Of a DNA stretch of 64,000 nucleotides, positions 42,799 through 51,745 are shown one piece after another. Each line of letters opens with the position of its first letter. Positions within the stretch are counted from its first letter, which is position 1. The position numbers were made by a program, and so were the translations under genes. The stretch is taken from contig JAPLSH010000007.1 of NCBI GenBank assembly GCA_026398735.1, forward strand, positions 24,146-88,145. The letters are read 5' to 3'. The stretch is from Pseudomonadota bacterium. Lineage in GTDB: Bacteria; Pseudomonadota; Gammaproteobacteria; Steroidobacterales; Steroidobacteraceae. Under the pieces are notes generated by a model, which had not been told where the DNA came from, searched no databases, and saw nothing but the letters and a program-made list of their open reading frames with translations.

Positions 42799-43620
42799 AT
42801 GACGAGCCTGCCTGTCCCGACGCGCCGCGCCATCTGGCGACTCCTGCCCTTGGCGCTGGCACTGACTGTGCTGGCCGCCTGCACCAGCAACGGCAACAAG
42901 CTGTCGCGCCTGGCCCCCGACTCGCTGTATGAGCGCGCCTCCAAATCGCTGCGCAGCGGCGACTACCTAGAAGCGATCCGCGTCTACGAGGCCCTGACGG
43001 CCCGTTACCCGTTTACCGATCAGGCCCGCCAGTCGCGCCTCGACATCATCTACGCCTACTACAAGAACCGCGAAAAGGAATCGGCCATCGATGCCGCCGA
43101 AACCTTCATCCGTGAAAACCCGGCACATCCGCGTGTCGACTACGCTTGGTACATCAAGGGTCTGGTGGACTTCGAGCGCACGCCCAACAAAGTTGAGCGA
43201 CTGGCCAACATCAATCTGGATGGCCGCCCGCCCAGCACCGCGCGCAAGTCGTTTCTGGCTCTCAAGGTGGTGGTGGATCAATACCCCAAAAGCGCTTATG
43301 CCGCCGATGCACGCCGCCGCATGATCTATCTGCGCAACCGGCTGGCAGATTTCGAGATGCAAGTGGCTCGTTACTATCTGCAGCGCAGCGCATGGGTAGC
43401 TGCCGCACAGCGGGCGCAGGTCTCTATCGAGCAATACGATGGCGCACCGGCAACGCGTGAGGCTCTGCAGATCCTGATCGAGTGCTATGAGAAGCTCGGC
43501 TACACCGAACTGGCTGCCAATACCCAGAAGGTCTATGCAGAGAACTTCCCGGCCGGCTCAACCGACGGCACGGGCGGCAACTCTCGCTGGTGGAAGATCT
43601 GGCAGAAGAAGAACGGCTGA
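42799..43620 (+). CDS. bamD: Outer-membrane assembly lipoprotein BamD
   Basis: The 273-aa lipoprotein is part of the BAM complex that inserts beta-barrel proteins. It has a lipobox (ALTVLAACTSNG), followed by tetratricopeptide repeats (YERASKSLRSGDYLEAIRVYEAL, RYPFTDQARQSRLDIIYAYYK, ESAIDAAETFIRENPAHP) and the family pattern YAWYIKGLVDFER and MQVARYYLQRSAWVAAAQRA. It is convergent with nadE by only 4 bp. The C-terminal tail is short and polar. Confidence 0.96.
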   Translation: MTSLPVPTRRAIWRLLPLALALTVLAACTSNGNKLSRLAPDSLYERASKSLRSGDYLEAIRVYEALTARYPFTDQARQSRLDIIYAYYKNREKESAIDAAETFIRENPAHPRVDYAWYIKGLVDFERTPNKVERLANINLDGRPPSTARKSFLALKVVVDQYPKSAYAADARRRMIYLRNRLADFEMQVARYYLQRSAWVAAAQRAQVSIEQYDGAPATREALQILIECYEKLGYTELAANTQKVYAENFPAGSTDGTGGNSRWWKIWQKKNG

Positions 43621-43624
43621 TCGC

Positions 43625-45337
43625 TTAGCGGCGATAGCCATTGGTGATGGGATAGCGCCAGTCGCGGCCAAACGCGCGGCGGCTGACGCGGATGCCCGGC
43701 GGTGCTTGCCGACGCTTGTATTCATTGCGCTTGACCATGTCCAGCACGCGCCCAACTACAGCGCGATCAAAACCCCGCGCCACAATTTCATCGACCGACA
43801 GGTCATCCTCGATGAACGCCTCGAGGATGGCATCGAGCACTTCGTAAGCGGGCAATGAGTCGGTGTCTTTCTGGTCATGGCGCAATTCGGCAGTGGGCTC
43901 ACGTTCGATGACGCGCCGCGGAATAGCGTCGGCACCGCCGAAGTCGCCGCGCTCGTGTGCCAACACGTTGCGATAGCGCGCCAGCCGATACACCAACAAC
44001 TTGCTGCAGTCTTTGATAGGCGCAAAGCCACCGTTCATGTCGCCATACAAGGTGGCATAGCCCACCGCCATCTCACTCTTGTTGCCAGTGGTCAGCAGCA
44101 TGCGGCCGGTCTTGTTGGAGATGGCCATCAGCAATACGCCACGGCAGCGCGCCTGAATATTCTCTTCGGTAGTGTCTGGTTTAAGGCCGGCAAACTGTTC
44201 AGACAGCGCGCCCAGCGTAGATTCGAACATGCCCTCGATGCTGATCACGCCATGGGCTACGCCCAAGGTGCGCGCCTGTTCGGCTGCATCGTCGATGCTC
44301 ATCTGCGACGTGTAACGCGACGGCATCATCACCACTTGCACGCGGTCTGGGCCAAGCGCATCGCGAGCAATAGCCAATGTAAGGGCTGAATCCACACCGC
44401 CCGACAAACCCATCACAACACCGGGAAAGCCGTGCTTGGCGACGTAATCGCGCACACCCAGCACCAGCGCGCGATACACGCTTTCTTCGGGACCTAGTTC
44501 CGGCGCAATGGGTGACGTGCCAACAGCATGGGCTGTCACGCCGCGACGACCCTCGCGACTGGGCCCTTCACGACGAAACTCAACGCAAACCAGCGCCTCT
44601 TCAAAGGCACCGGCACGCAGCACGATCTCGCCATCGTGATCAAACACCACCGAGCGGCCGTCAAAAACCAGCTCGTCCTGGCCGCCCACCAAATTAACGT
44701 AGGCCAACGGCAGCCCCACTTCACTGACGCGCTGGCGCAGCATGCGCTCGCGCTCGCGTTGCTTACGCTGCTCATAGGGCGACGCATTGATGACCAGCAG
44801 CAACTCAGCGCCAGCAGCCAATGCAGCACGTGCCGGCTCTGGCTCCCAGATGTCCTCGCAGATCAACAACCCAACGCGAAAGCCTTTGATGTCGACCACT
44901 GTGGCGTCGGTGCCCGCAGTGAAATAGCGCTTTTCATCGAACACGCGATAGTTGGGCAGACAGCTCTTGCGATGGCGCGCCGGCTCTTGTCCACGCTGTA
45001 GCAACACTGCAGCGTTATAGATGCGTGGCGCACCAGCACTGCCTTCATATTCGGGATAGCCCACCATCACTGCAGGCAAGCTGGTGTCGCCCTCTGCACT
45101 GACCACTGCCGTGGCCAACTCGGTGAGCGCTGCGTCCACCTGCGCCCGCAGACCCCGATGAAACAGCAGGTCTTCGGGCGGATAACCCGACAAGGTGAGT
45201 TCGGGAAACAGCACTAGATCTGCGCCAAGCCCAGCCGCGCGCCGGCTCTCTGCCAGCACGCGGTCCAGGTTGCCCCGCACATCGCCCACCAACAAATCGA
45301 GCTGGGCGAGTGCGACCTTGAGTGAGCCGGCGCTCAC
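43625..45337 (-). CDS. nadE: Glutamine-dependent NAD+ synthetase
   Basis: The 570-aa enzyme makes the last step to NAD+ by amidating deamido-NAD+ with ammonia released from glutamine. The N-terminal nitrilase-type glutaminase shows the Glu (FPELTLSGYPPEDLL), Lys (RKSCLPNYRVFDEKRYF) and Cys (LLICEDIWEPEPA) triad. The C-terminal synthetase has the P-loop GLSGGVDSALTL and KSEMAVGYATLYGDMNGGFAPI. Only 12 bp separate it from sucD, so it may be the last gene of a sucC-sucD-nadE transcript. It ends convergent with bamD. Confidence 0.96.
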   Translation of the reverse strand: MSAGSLKVALAQLDLLVGDVRGNLDRVLAESRRAAGLGADLVLFPELTLSGYPPEDLLFHRGLRAQVDAALTELATAVVSAEGDTSLPAVMVGYPEYEGSAGAPRIYNAAVLLQRGQEPARHRKSCLPNYRVFDEKRYFTAGTDATVVDIKGFRVGLLICEDIWEPEPARAALAAGAELLLVINASPYEQRKQRERERMLRQRVSEVGLPLAYVNLVGGQDELVFDGRSVVFDHDGEIVLRAGAFEEALVCVEFRREGPSREGRRGVTAHAVGTSPIAPELGPEESVYRALVLGVRDYVAKHGFPGVVMGLSGGVDSALTLAIARDALGPDRVQVVMMPSRYTSQMSIDDAAEQARTLGVAHGVISIEGMFESTLGALSEQFAGLKPDTTEENIQARCRGVLLMAISNKTGRMLLTTGNKSEMAVGYATLYGDMNGGFAPIKDCSKLLVYRLARYRNVLAHERGDFGGADAIPRRVIEREPTAELRHDQKDTDSLPAYEVLDAILEAFIEDDLSVDEIVARGFDRAVVGRVLDMVKRNEYKRRQAPPGIRVSRRAFGRDWRYPITNGYRR

Positions 45338-45349
45338 GGGCGCGGCGAC

Positions 45350-46516
45350 CTACTTCTTACGCGCAGGACGCGAGACCGTGGTCTTGCGAACTGCTTTCTT
45401 GGCGGCCTTTTTAGCGACCTTCTTGGCAGCCTTTTTGGCGACCTTGACCGGTGCCTTCTTCACAGCTTTTTTGGCCGCTTTCTTGGCAACAGGCTTGGCA
45501 GCCTTCTTTGCGGCTTTCTTAGTCGCTTTCTTAGCGGCCTTCTTAGCAGCCTTTTTGGCGGCCTTTTTGGCGGCCGGCTTAGCGCGTGCCACAGGTGCCG
45601 CCGCAGCCACAACTACCGCTTCGCGACGGGCAGCCTTGGCAGCGCGGCGCTTGAGCAGATCGGCCATTGCGCCGCCCAACTCAGCCGGCGACTTAACGGT
45701 GCGGACACCGGCAGCCTCCAGTGCCTTGAACTTGTCTGCGGCAGTGCCCTTGCCACCGGCCACCACGGCGCCGGCATGGCCCATGCGCTTGCCCGGCGGT
45801 GCGGTCACACCAGCGATGTAAGCCACCACCGGCTTGCTGACAAAGCGCGCGATGTGAGCTGCTGCAGCTTCTTCGTCGCTGCCGCCAATTTCGCCGACCA
45901 TGATGATGCCTTCGGTCTGCGGATCGCGCTCAAACAGCTCGATGACGTCGATGAAGCTCATGCCGCGCACCGGATCGCCGCCGATGCCAACGCAGGTGCT
46001 CTGTCCCAGGCCATTCTGGGTGGTTTGGTGCACGGTCTCGTAAGTGAGGGTGCCCGAACGCGACACGATGCCGATGCGACCCTTCTTGTGAATGAAGCCC
46101 GGCATGATGCCGATCTTGCATTCATCGGGCGTGATGATGCCCGGGCAGTTGGGGCCGATCAGGCGCGTGGCCGAGCCGGCCAGTGCCGCCTTGACGCGGA
46201 TCATGTCGTTGACCGGAATGCCTTCAGTGATGCAGACCACCAACTCGATGCCCGCATCGGCGGCCTCGAGGATGGCATCGGCCGCAGCAATAGCCGGTAC
46301 GTAGATCATGCTGGTGGTGGCGCCGGTCTCACGCACGGCGTCGTGCGCAGTGTTGAACACCGGCAGATCCAGGTGAGTGGTACCACCGCCGCCTGGCTTG
46401 ACGCCGCCGACAACACGCGTGCAGTAAGCGATGCACTGCTGTGAATGGAAGGTGCCCTGCTTACCGGTGAAGCCCTGGACGATGACCTTGGTGCGCTTGT
46501 TTACAAGAATGCTCAT
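45350..46516 (-). CDS. sucD: Succinyl-CoA ligase alpha subunit with a Lys/Ala-rich C-terminal extension
   Basis: SucD with SucC interconverts succinyl-CoA and succinate with substrate-level phosphorylation in the TCA cycle. The normal part (residues 1 to about 290) is complete: [68 protein letters not shown] and the phospho-His loop [11 protein letters not shown]. It ends with [19 protein letters not shown]. Beyond about residue 293 follow 95 residues of KKAAKKA-type repeats ending in [12 protein letters not shown], resembling histone H1-like or AlgP tails. The usual length is about 290 aa, against 388 here. No frameshift is needed for the fusion. The tail is basic enough to bind nucleic acids or polyphosphate, but its effect is unknown. 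Confidence 0.93.
   Translation of the reverse strand: MSILVNKRTKVIVQGFTGKQGTFHSQQCIAYCTRVVGGVKPGGGGTTHLDLPVFNTAHDAVRETGATTSMIYVPAIAAADAILEAADAGIELVVCITEGIPVNDMIRVKAALAGSATRLIGPNCPGIITPDECKIGIMPGFIHKKGRIGIVSRSGTLTYETVHQTTQNGLGQSTCVGIGGDPVRGMSFIDVIELFERDPQTEGIIMVGEIGGSDEEAAAAHIARFVSKPVVAYIAGVTAPPGKRMGHAGAVVAGGKGTAADKFKALEAAGVRTVKSPAELGGAMADLLKRRAAKAARREAVVVAAAAPVARAKPAAKKAAKKAAKKAAKKATKKAAKKAAKPVAKKAAKKAVKKAPVKVAKKAAKKVAKKAAKKAVRKTTVSRPARKK
45362..45592. repeat. Degenerate tandem repeat coding for the KKAAKKA tail of SucD
   Basis: The plus strand shows recurring CTTCTTGGC/GGCCTTTTTGGC-type units for about 230 bp. Each unit encodes a KKAA-like tetrapeptide on the minus strand. Such repeats can expand or contract, so tail length may vary between strains. 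Confidence 0.8.
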
Positions 46517-46534
46517 GGGGGATATCCGTGTGTC

Positions 46535-47701
46535 TTACTTGGCGGCTGCGGCAGCGACAACTTTGCGCGCCGCATCGGTGAGGCCTACGGCCGGAATCAG
46601 CGCCAGACCGCTGTCTTTGAGCATCTGCTGGGCTTGGACGGCATTCGTGCCTTCGAGGCGTACCACCACCGGTACCGACACACCCACCTTCTGGAAGGCA
46701 GTGATAACGGCTTCTGCCACGGTGTCGCAGCGCACGATGCCGCCGAACACATTGACCAGAATCGCCTTGACGTCGGGATTGGAGAGGATGAGTTCGAACG
46801 CAGCGATGCCGCGCTCGACCGTCACACCGCCGCCGACGTCGAGGAAGTTGGCCGGCTTGCCGCCGTGCAACTTGATGACGTCCATGGTGGCCATGGCAAG
46901 GCCCGCGCCGTTGACCATGCAGGCGATGTCGCCATCGAGCGAGACATAGTTGAGGTCGTGACGCGCAGCGCGCGCTTCCATCGGGTCTTCCTGCGTCTCG
47001 TCACGCAGCGCGACCAGCTCGGGATGGCGCATCAGCGCGTTGGGATCGATGCCGATCTTGGCATCGAGCGCCACAAGGTTGCCCTCTTTGGTGACGATCA
47101 GCGGATTGACCTCGACCAGGCTGGCATCGTTGTCGATGTACAGCTTGTACAGCGCCTTGAGGATGGCGGTGAACTGCGCGATCTGGTTGCCAGCCAGCTT
47201 CAGGCCAAAGGCCAGATTGCGGGCCTGATAGGCCTCGAGGCCCACAGCAGGGTGAATGGTTTCGCTGAGGATCTGCTCGGGGTGGTGAGCAGCGACTTCT
47301 TCGATGTCCATGCCGCCGGCAGCAGAGGCCACCACCGCGATGCGACCCTTTTCGCGGTTGAGCGTCAGGCTGAGATAAATCTCGCGCTCGATGCCCGAAC
47401 CGCTTTCGACGTAGACCTGATGGATGGGCAGGCCCTCTGCACCAGTCTGCGGGGTGACCAGGCGCTGACCCAGCAGATGAGCGGCTGCGGCACCCACTTC
47501 AGTGGCGCTTTTGACGATCTTGACGCCGCCGGCTTTGCCGCGGCCACCAGCGTGCACCTGCGCTTTAACGACCCACACCGGGCCGCCCAGACGACGCGCC
47601 ACCTCGATGGCCTCCTGAGGGGTAGAAGCCGGCTCACCGGTGGGCACCGGGATGCCATAAGCGGCGAAAATCTTCTTGGACTGGTATTCGTGCAGGTTCA
47701 T
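46535..47701 (-). CDS. sucC: Succinyl-CoA ligase beta subunit
   Basis: The 388-aa subunit has an ATP-grasp N-domain ([38 protein letters not shown]) and the C-terminal ligase domain ([46 protein letters not shown]). ATG 47701 is canonical; a longer open frame upstream has no support. It is 18 bp upstream of sucD on the same strand and divergent from pilS across a 153-bp intergenic region, the arrangement seen in Xanthomonas. Confidence 0.97.
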   Translation of the reverse strand: MNLHEYQSKKIFAAYGIPVPTGEPASTPQEAIEVARRLGGPVWVVKAQVHAGGRGKAGGVKIVKSATEVGAAAAHLLGQRLVTPQTGAEGLPIHQVYVESGSGIEREIYLSLTLNREKGRIAVVASAAGGMDIEEVAAHHPEQILSETIHPAVGLEAYQARNLAFGLKLAGNQIAQFTAILKALYKLYIDNDASLVEVNPLIVTKEGNLVALDAKIGIDPNALMRHPELVALRDETQEDPMEARAARHDLNYVSLDGDIACMVNGAGLAMATMDVIKLHGGKPANFLDVGGGVTVERGIAAFELILSNPDVKAILVNVFGGIVRCDTVAEAVITAFQKVGVSVPVVVRLEGTNAVQAQQMLKDSGLALIPAVGLTDAARKVVAAAAAK

Positions 47702-47854
47702 CGAGTGACCTTGAGTTGGCTGGAGGTTCAGCAGGTGAACAGTACCTGCAAATTCGGGCAGACATTGTGGCGAAAACACGCTGCTGCCGCCACTGCTGGC
47801 GGTCATGACGTGATGCGCGTCGCGTTGCGCTTCAGGGGCCGGTGATAGAGTCAA

Positions 47855-49504
47855 ATGTCGATGGCAGCACCCGACAACACCCTCCCGCGGCAACCCGATC
47901 AGGCGCTCACCGACCTGGCTTGGCGCGTCATTGGCCTGATAAACATCTACCGGCTGCTGGTGGCCGCGGCCTTTGTCGCGCTGGGCTCACTGCCGGTGCT
48001 GCGCAGCAGTTTCAATATGACCTCGGGCAACCTGCTGCTGCTGTCTGCAGGATCCTATCTGACCGGCGCACTGGCACTACTGACGTTGCCACAACGCGTC
48101 TGGCCTGGCCTGCGCAGCCTGGCCATCACGCACGCCAGTATCGACTCGCTGGCACTGGGCATCCTGTTGTTTGCGGTCGGCGGCGTGGGCAGCGGCTTTG
48201 GCATCCTGTTGGTGCTGCCCATCGGTGCGATGGCCATGCTGGCAGAGAACCGCGACGCCTATTTCATGACCTCTCTGGCCACTATCGCGCTGTTGGTGCA
48301 GCAGTCACTGGGCGCCAACACCAACGGCGCCGATTACTTGCTGACCGGCATCTTGGGCGTTGTGCTGTTTTTGGTGGCCGCTGCAGTGCGCCCCATTGCC
48401 ACGCGGCTGCGAGAGAGCGAGGCATTGGTGCGGCGGCAGGAGATTGACCTGGCCAACCTGGCGCAGCTGTCGCAGTACATCGTCACCCACCTGCGTGAAA
48501 GCATGCTGGTCATCGACAAGAACGACCGCATTCGCCTTATCAACGACGCAGCGGCCAAAGTGCTGGGCGAAACAGCGGCCCTGCCCGGTGCACGCCTGCT
48601 GGATGTCGCGCCGCGTCTGACGGCGCTGCTGGGCCAGTGGCGCTCTACCAGTGCCCTCAATGCAATGCCAGACAGCCCGCTCACTGCAGCCGATGGCGCA
48701 CGACTGCTGCAGCCGCATTTTGCGCCACTGGGCGGTGACGACCGGCGCGACTTGGTGTTGATCTTCCTGGAAGACACCGCACTGCTGGCAGAGCGCGTAC
48801 AGCAGTCCAAGCTGGCAGCACTGGGCCGCTTGTCGGCCAGCATCGCGCACGAAATTCGCAACCCCATCGGCGCCATGAGTCATGCAGGCCAGCTGTTGGC
48901 CGAATCGCCCTCGCTAAGCCCCATCGAACGACGCCTCACCGGCATCATCCATGCCAACGGCGAGCGCGTCAGCAGGCTCATTGGCAGCATGCTCGAGTTT
49001 TCGCGCCGCGGCAGCAGCAAGCCCGAGCGTCTGCTGCTCTCGCAGTGGCTCACCAGCTTCCGGCAAGAGTTTCTGGCTACGCACGAACTGGCCGCTGGCC
49101 GTTTGCTGATTTTGCCGGCGCTGCAACCGGACGTGGCAGCAGAACTGGAAGTGCGCACAGACCCCACGCAGTTGCATCAAGTGGTGTGGAACCTCTGCCA
49201 TAACGCGATCACCCACGGCGCAAGCAGCAGCCCCTCAGCCGTAGAGCTGCGCTTTGGTCGACTGGGTAGCAACGACCGGCCTTATCTTGAAGTGGCCGAT
49301 CGCGGCCCGGGCATCGACGTACCGGATGTCGAGCGCGTATTCGAACCGTTCTATTCCAAGTCCGACAAAGGCACGGGCCTGGGTCTGTTTCTAGCGCGTG
49401 AACTGGCACAGACCAATGGCGCTACGCTGCTGTATGAGCCGCGCAATGGTGGCGGCAGCGTGTTCCGCTTGGTGTTCAGTGATCCGGTACGTTGGGTACA
49501 GTAA
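47855..49504 (+). CDS. pilS: Sensor histidine kinase PilS
   Basis: The 549-aa sensor controls pilin expression with PilR. The N-terminal third has about six membrane segments (VIGLINIYRLLVAAAFVAL, LLLLSAGSYLTGALALL, LALGILLFAVGGVGSGFGIL and others). A PAS-like domain follows (ESMLVIDKNDRIRLINDAAA), then the phospho-acceptor His in SASIAHEIRNPIGAMSHAG and the ATPase motifs (VVWNLCHNAITHG, VADRGPGIDVPD, SKGTGLGLFLARE-like). Two ATGs two codons apart serve as possible starts. It is 18 bp upstream of pilR. In known systems it senses pilin levels in the membrane. Confidence 0.95.
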   Translation: MSMAAPDNTLPRQPDQALTDLAWRVIGLINIYRLLVAAAFVALGSLPVLRSSFNMTSGNLLLLSAGSYLTGALALLTLPQRVWPGLRSLAITHASIDSLALGILLFAVGGVGSGFGILLVLPIGAMAMLAENRDAYFMTSLATIALLVQQSLGANTNGADYLLTGILGVVLFLVAAAVRPIATRLRESEALVRRQEIDLANLAQLSQYIVTHLRESMLVIDKNDRIRLINDAAAKVLGETAALPGARLLDVAPRLTALLGQWRSTSALNAMPDSPLTAADGARLLQPHFAPLGGDDRRDLVLIFLEDTALLAERVQQSKLAALGRLSASIAHEIRNPIGAMSHAGQLLAESPSLSPIERRLTGIIHANGERVSRLIGSMLEFSRRGSSKPERLLLSQWLTSFRQEFLATHELAAGRLLILPALQPDVAAELEVRTDPTQLHQVVWNLCHNAITHGASSSPSAVELRFGRLGSNDRPYLEVADRGPGIDVPDVERVFEPFYSKSDKGTGLGLFLARELAQTNGATLLYEPRNGGGSVFRLVFSDPVRWVQ

Positions 49505-49522
49505 GGACTTAAGCTGCGCGCC

Positions 49523-50848
49523 ATGGCCAAACCCCGCATCCTCATCGTCGATGACGAGCCCGATCTGGTCGAACTGATCGAGCTGACGCTCAGTCGCATG
49601 GACTTGACCAGTGCCGCGGCCTATACGTTGGCCGATGCGCGTAAGCAGTTGCAAAGCGGCAGCTTCGAGCTATGCCTGTGCGACATGCGTCTGCCCGATG
49701 GCGATGGCCTCGACCTGCTCGAATGGGCGCAGACCCACAAGCCCACGCTGCCACTGGCCATCATCACCGCCCACGGCAACGTTGAAACCGCGGTGCGTGC
49801 GCTCAAGGGCGGCGCCTTTGATTTTGTCTCCAAGCCACTGGACTTAGGCGTGCTGCGCCGGCTGGTGATGCGTGCGCTGAAGATCAGCGATGCGCCCTCT
49901 GCAAACAGCGCCACCCTGCGCGGCCCGCTGCTGCTGGGCGACTCGGCTCCCATGCAGCAACTGCGCAGCATGATTGCCCGCGTCGGTCGCAGTCAGGCGC
50001 CGGTGCACATCGCTGGCGAATCGGGCACTGGCAAAGAGCTGGTCGCACGACTCATCCATCAATCAGGTCCACGTGCCGAAGGTCCCTTCACTGCGGTCAA
50101 CTGCGGCGCCATCCCCAGCGAGCTGATGGAAAGCGAATTCTTCGGTCATAAGCGCGGCAGCTTTACCGGTGCCGTCAGTGACAGTCGCGGCCTGTTGCAG
50201 TCTTCTGAAGGTGGCACGCTGTTTCTCGACGAAGTCGCCGACCTGCCACTGCACATGCAGGTCAAGCTGCTGCGCGTTATCCAGGAAAAAAGCGTACGGC
50301 CGATTGGCGAGTCACAAGAAGTGCCGTTGGATATACGAGTGTTGTCAGCGACGCACCGGGACCTGCGCGCACTGGTGGCCGAAGGGCGCTTTCGCGAAGA
50401 CCTGTATTACCGCATCAATGTCATCGAACTGAAGGTGCCCGCGCTGCGGGAGCGCCCCGGCGACATCCGCGAACTGGCCGAACATCTGCTGGAACGGCTC
50501 GCGCAGCGGGCCGGCACCACGACACCGTTGCTGACCACCGCCGCACTGCAGGCCCTGCAAGCGCATGGCTTTCCGGGCAACGTGCGCGAATTAGAAAACA
50601 GCCTTGAACGCGCCTTTACGCTCAGTGACGGCCAACAGATCGATACCGGTGACTTACAGCTACGCACCGACGGCAGCGAGGACGATGACGGTGGAGATGA
50701 TCTGGACGATCAGCTCTCCTCAGTAGAGCGCGATGCCATCGTGCGCGCACTGCAGCAGAGCCGCTACAACAAGACTGCAGCGGCCAAGCTGCTGGGCATC
50801 AGCTTTCGTACGCTGCGCTATCGCATAAAGAAGCTGGGTATCGAGTGA
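49523..50848 (+). CDS. pilR: Sigma-54-dependent response regulator PilR
   Basis: The 441-aa regulator has a receiver domain ([15 protein letters not shown], phospho-Asp in [16 protein letters not shown]), a sigma-54 AAA+ domain ([43 protein letters not shown]) and a Fis-type helix-turn-helix ([21 protein letters not shown]). The sigma-54 contact loop reads GSFTGA, a variant common in PilR. It acts at the pilA promoter just downstream, where a perfect -24/-12 element is present. Confidence 0.96.
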   Translation: MAKPRILIVDDEPDLVELIELTLSRMDLTSAAAYTLADARKQLQSGSFELCLCDMRLPDGDGLDLLEWAQTHKPTLPLAIITAHGNVETAVRALKGGAFDFVSKPLDLGVLRRLVMRALKISDAPSANSATLRGPLLLGDSAPMQQLRSMIARVGRSQAPVHIAGESGTGKELVARLIHQSGPRAEGPFTAVNCGAIPSELMESEFFGHKRGSFTGAVSDSRGLLQSSEGGTLFLDEVADLPLHMQVKLLRVIQEKSVRPIGESQEVPLDIRVLSATHRDLRALVAEGRFREDLYYRINVIELKVPALRERPGDIRELAEHLLERLAQRAGTTTPLLTTAALQALQAHGFPGNVRELENSLERAFTLSDGQQIDTGDLQLRTDGSEDDDGGDDLDDQLSSVERDAIVRALQQSRYNKTAAAKLLGISFRTLRYRIKKLGIE

Positions 50849-50855
50849 CCATTTT

Positions 50856-50879
50856 TGTCACTCACTGACCTGCTGTGTC
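50856..50879. promoter_or_regulatory. Candidate PilR binding region upstream of pilA
   Basis: TGTC motifs at 50856-50859 and 50876-50879, with CTGAC and GTCAG as inverted neighbours, lie about 80-100 bp before the sigma-54 promoter. Pseudomonas PilR sites contain (C/G)TGTC repeats at a similar distance, so this is a family-based inference. Confidence 0.4.
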
Positions 50880-50956
50880 AGCCATGCCTACTCTGAGCAA
50901 TTTAACCAAACCTGTTCGCAGTCTCGAATCAATCACTTGCAAAGGTGGGCAGATGT

Positions 50957-50972
50957 TGGCACAGCGTTTGCT
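50957..50972 (+). promoter_or_regulatory. Sigma-54 (-24/-12) promoter of pilA
   Basis: TGGCAC (50957-50962), five bases, then TTGCT (50968-50972) matches the sigma-54 consensus TGGCAC-N5-TTGCW exactly. It lies 61 bp before the pilA ATG and directly after pilR, consistent with PilR-dependent pilin expression. Confidence 0.93.
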
Positions 50973-51032
50973 TTGAAAGGCTCAGGCATCTGCCGACCGT
51001 TTTACTCATTGCATCCCCCCAGGAGAATTGTC

Positions 51033-51506
51033 ATGAAGTCTGTGCAAAAGGGTTTCACCCTGATCGAACTGATGATCGTTGTGGCCATCGTCGGCATCCT
51101 TGCCGCTGTTGCTATCCCCGCTTATCAGGACTACACCATTCGCGCCCAGGTCACCGAGGCCATGAGCCTGTCCAGTGCCGCCAAGGCTGCTGTGGCCGAA
51201 ACATTTGCCAACACTGGCGCGTTCCCCACCTCAAACGCTGCAGCTGGTTTGAGCGCCACCATCAGCGGCAAGTACGTCTCTGACCTGACCGTGGGCGCAG
51301 GTGGCGTGATCACCGCCACGTTCGGCACCGCCGCCAACGGCAAGCTCAACGCCAAAAAGCTCACCTTGGTTCCGGGCACGTCGGCGAGCAACGACATTGT
51401 TTGGCAGTGCGGCCTGAAGCGCCTTGGCGCCTCAGTGTTCACCGCCACCGGCGCTGATGCCACGGACGTTGATTCCAAGTATCTGCCGACTGAGTGCCGT
51501 GCCTAA
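51033..51506 (+). CDS. pilA: Type IV major pilin PilA
   Basis: The 157-aa prepilin has a short basic leader (MKSVQKG) cleaved by PilD before Phe in the canonical [20 protein letters not shown], with Glu5 of the mature protein present. The C-terminal region has a Cys pair (IVWQCGLKR and LPTECRA) that would close the D-loop. AGGAGAA precedes ATG 51033; a longer open frame back to 50937 crosses the promoter and is not used. It is expressed from a sigma-54 promoter and ends in a strong terminator, so it is monocistronic. Confidence 0.97.
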   Translation: MKSVQKGFTLIELMIVVAIVGILAAVAIPAYQDYTIRAQVTEAMSLSSAAKAAVAETFANTGAFPTSNAAAGLSATISGKYVSDLTVGAGGVITATFGTAANGKLNAKKLTLVPGTSASNDIVWQCGLKRLGASVFTATGADATDVDSKYLPTECRA

Positions 51507-51544
51507 GCCTGCGCAGCATCGAGCCTAAGTGCTCGATCTGCTGA

Positions 51545-51575
51545 CAAGCCCCTCCTAGTGAGGGGCTTGTTTTTT
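51545..51575 (+). terminator. Intrinsic terminator of pilA
   Basis: CAAGCCCCTC (51545-51554) pairs with GAGGGGCTTG (51560-51569) around the loop CTAGT, followed by six T residues. This is a textbook Rho-independent terminator 38 bp after the pilA stop. Confidence 0.95.
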
Positions 51576-51745
51576 GTGGGGTCAGAATCGCTGTGACTCA
51601 CTGCCGTTATGACAAGCCCCAATTGGGACGTCGGTCACGCGCACCACAGCCCTGCTATGTGACGATCCGACCAGTTATGACCCCTTGTCGCAGTACCGTA
51701 CGCGCGTAGCGTTGGCCTGCAGCATTTTGCAGGGCACCGGATGAC

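Noticed and set aside
46445-47845. A 466-codon plus-strand open frame across sucC
   Set aside because: sucC and sucD on the minus strand are unmistakable; the plus frame is a shadow.
51700-51745. A second sigma-54 promoter before pilB
   Set aside because: TGGCC and TTGCA are present but the spacing of the invariant GG and GC does not fit the -24/-12 rule.
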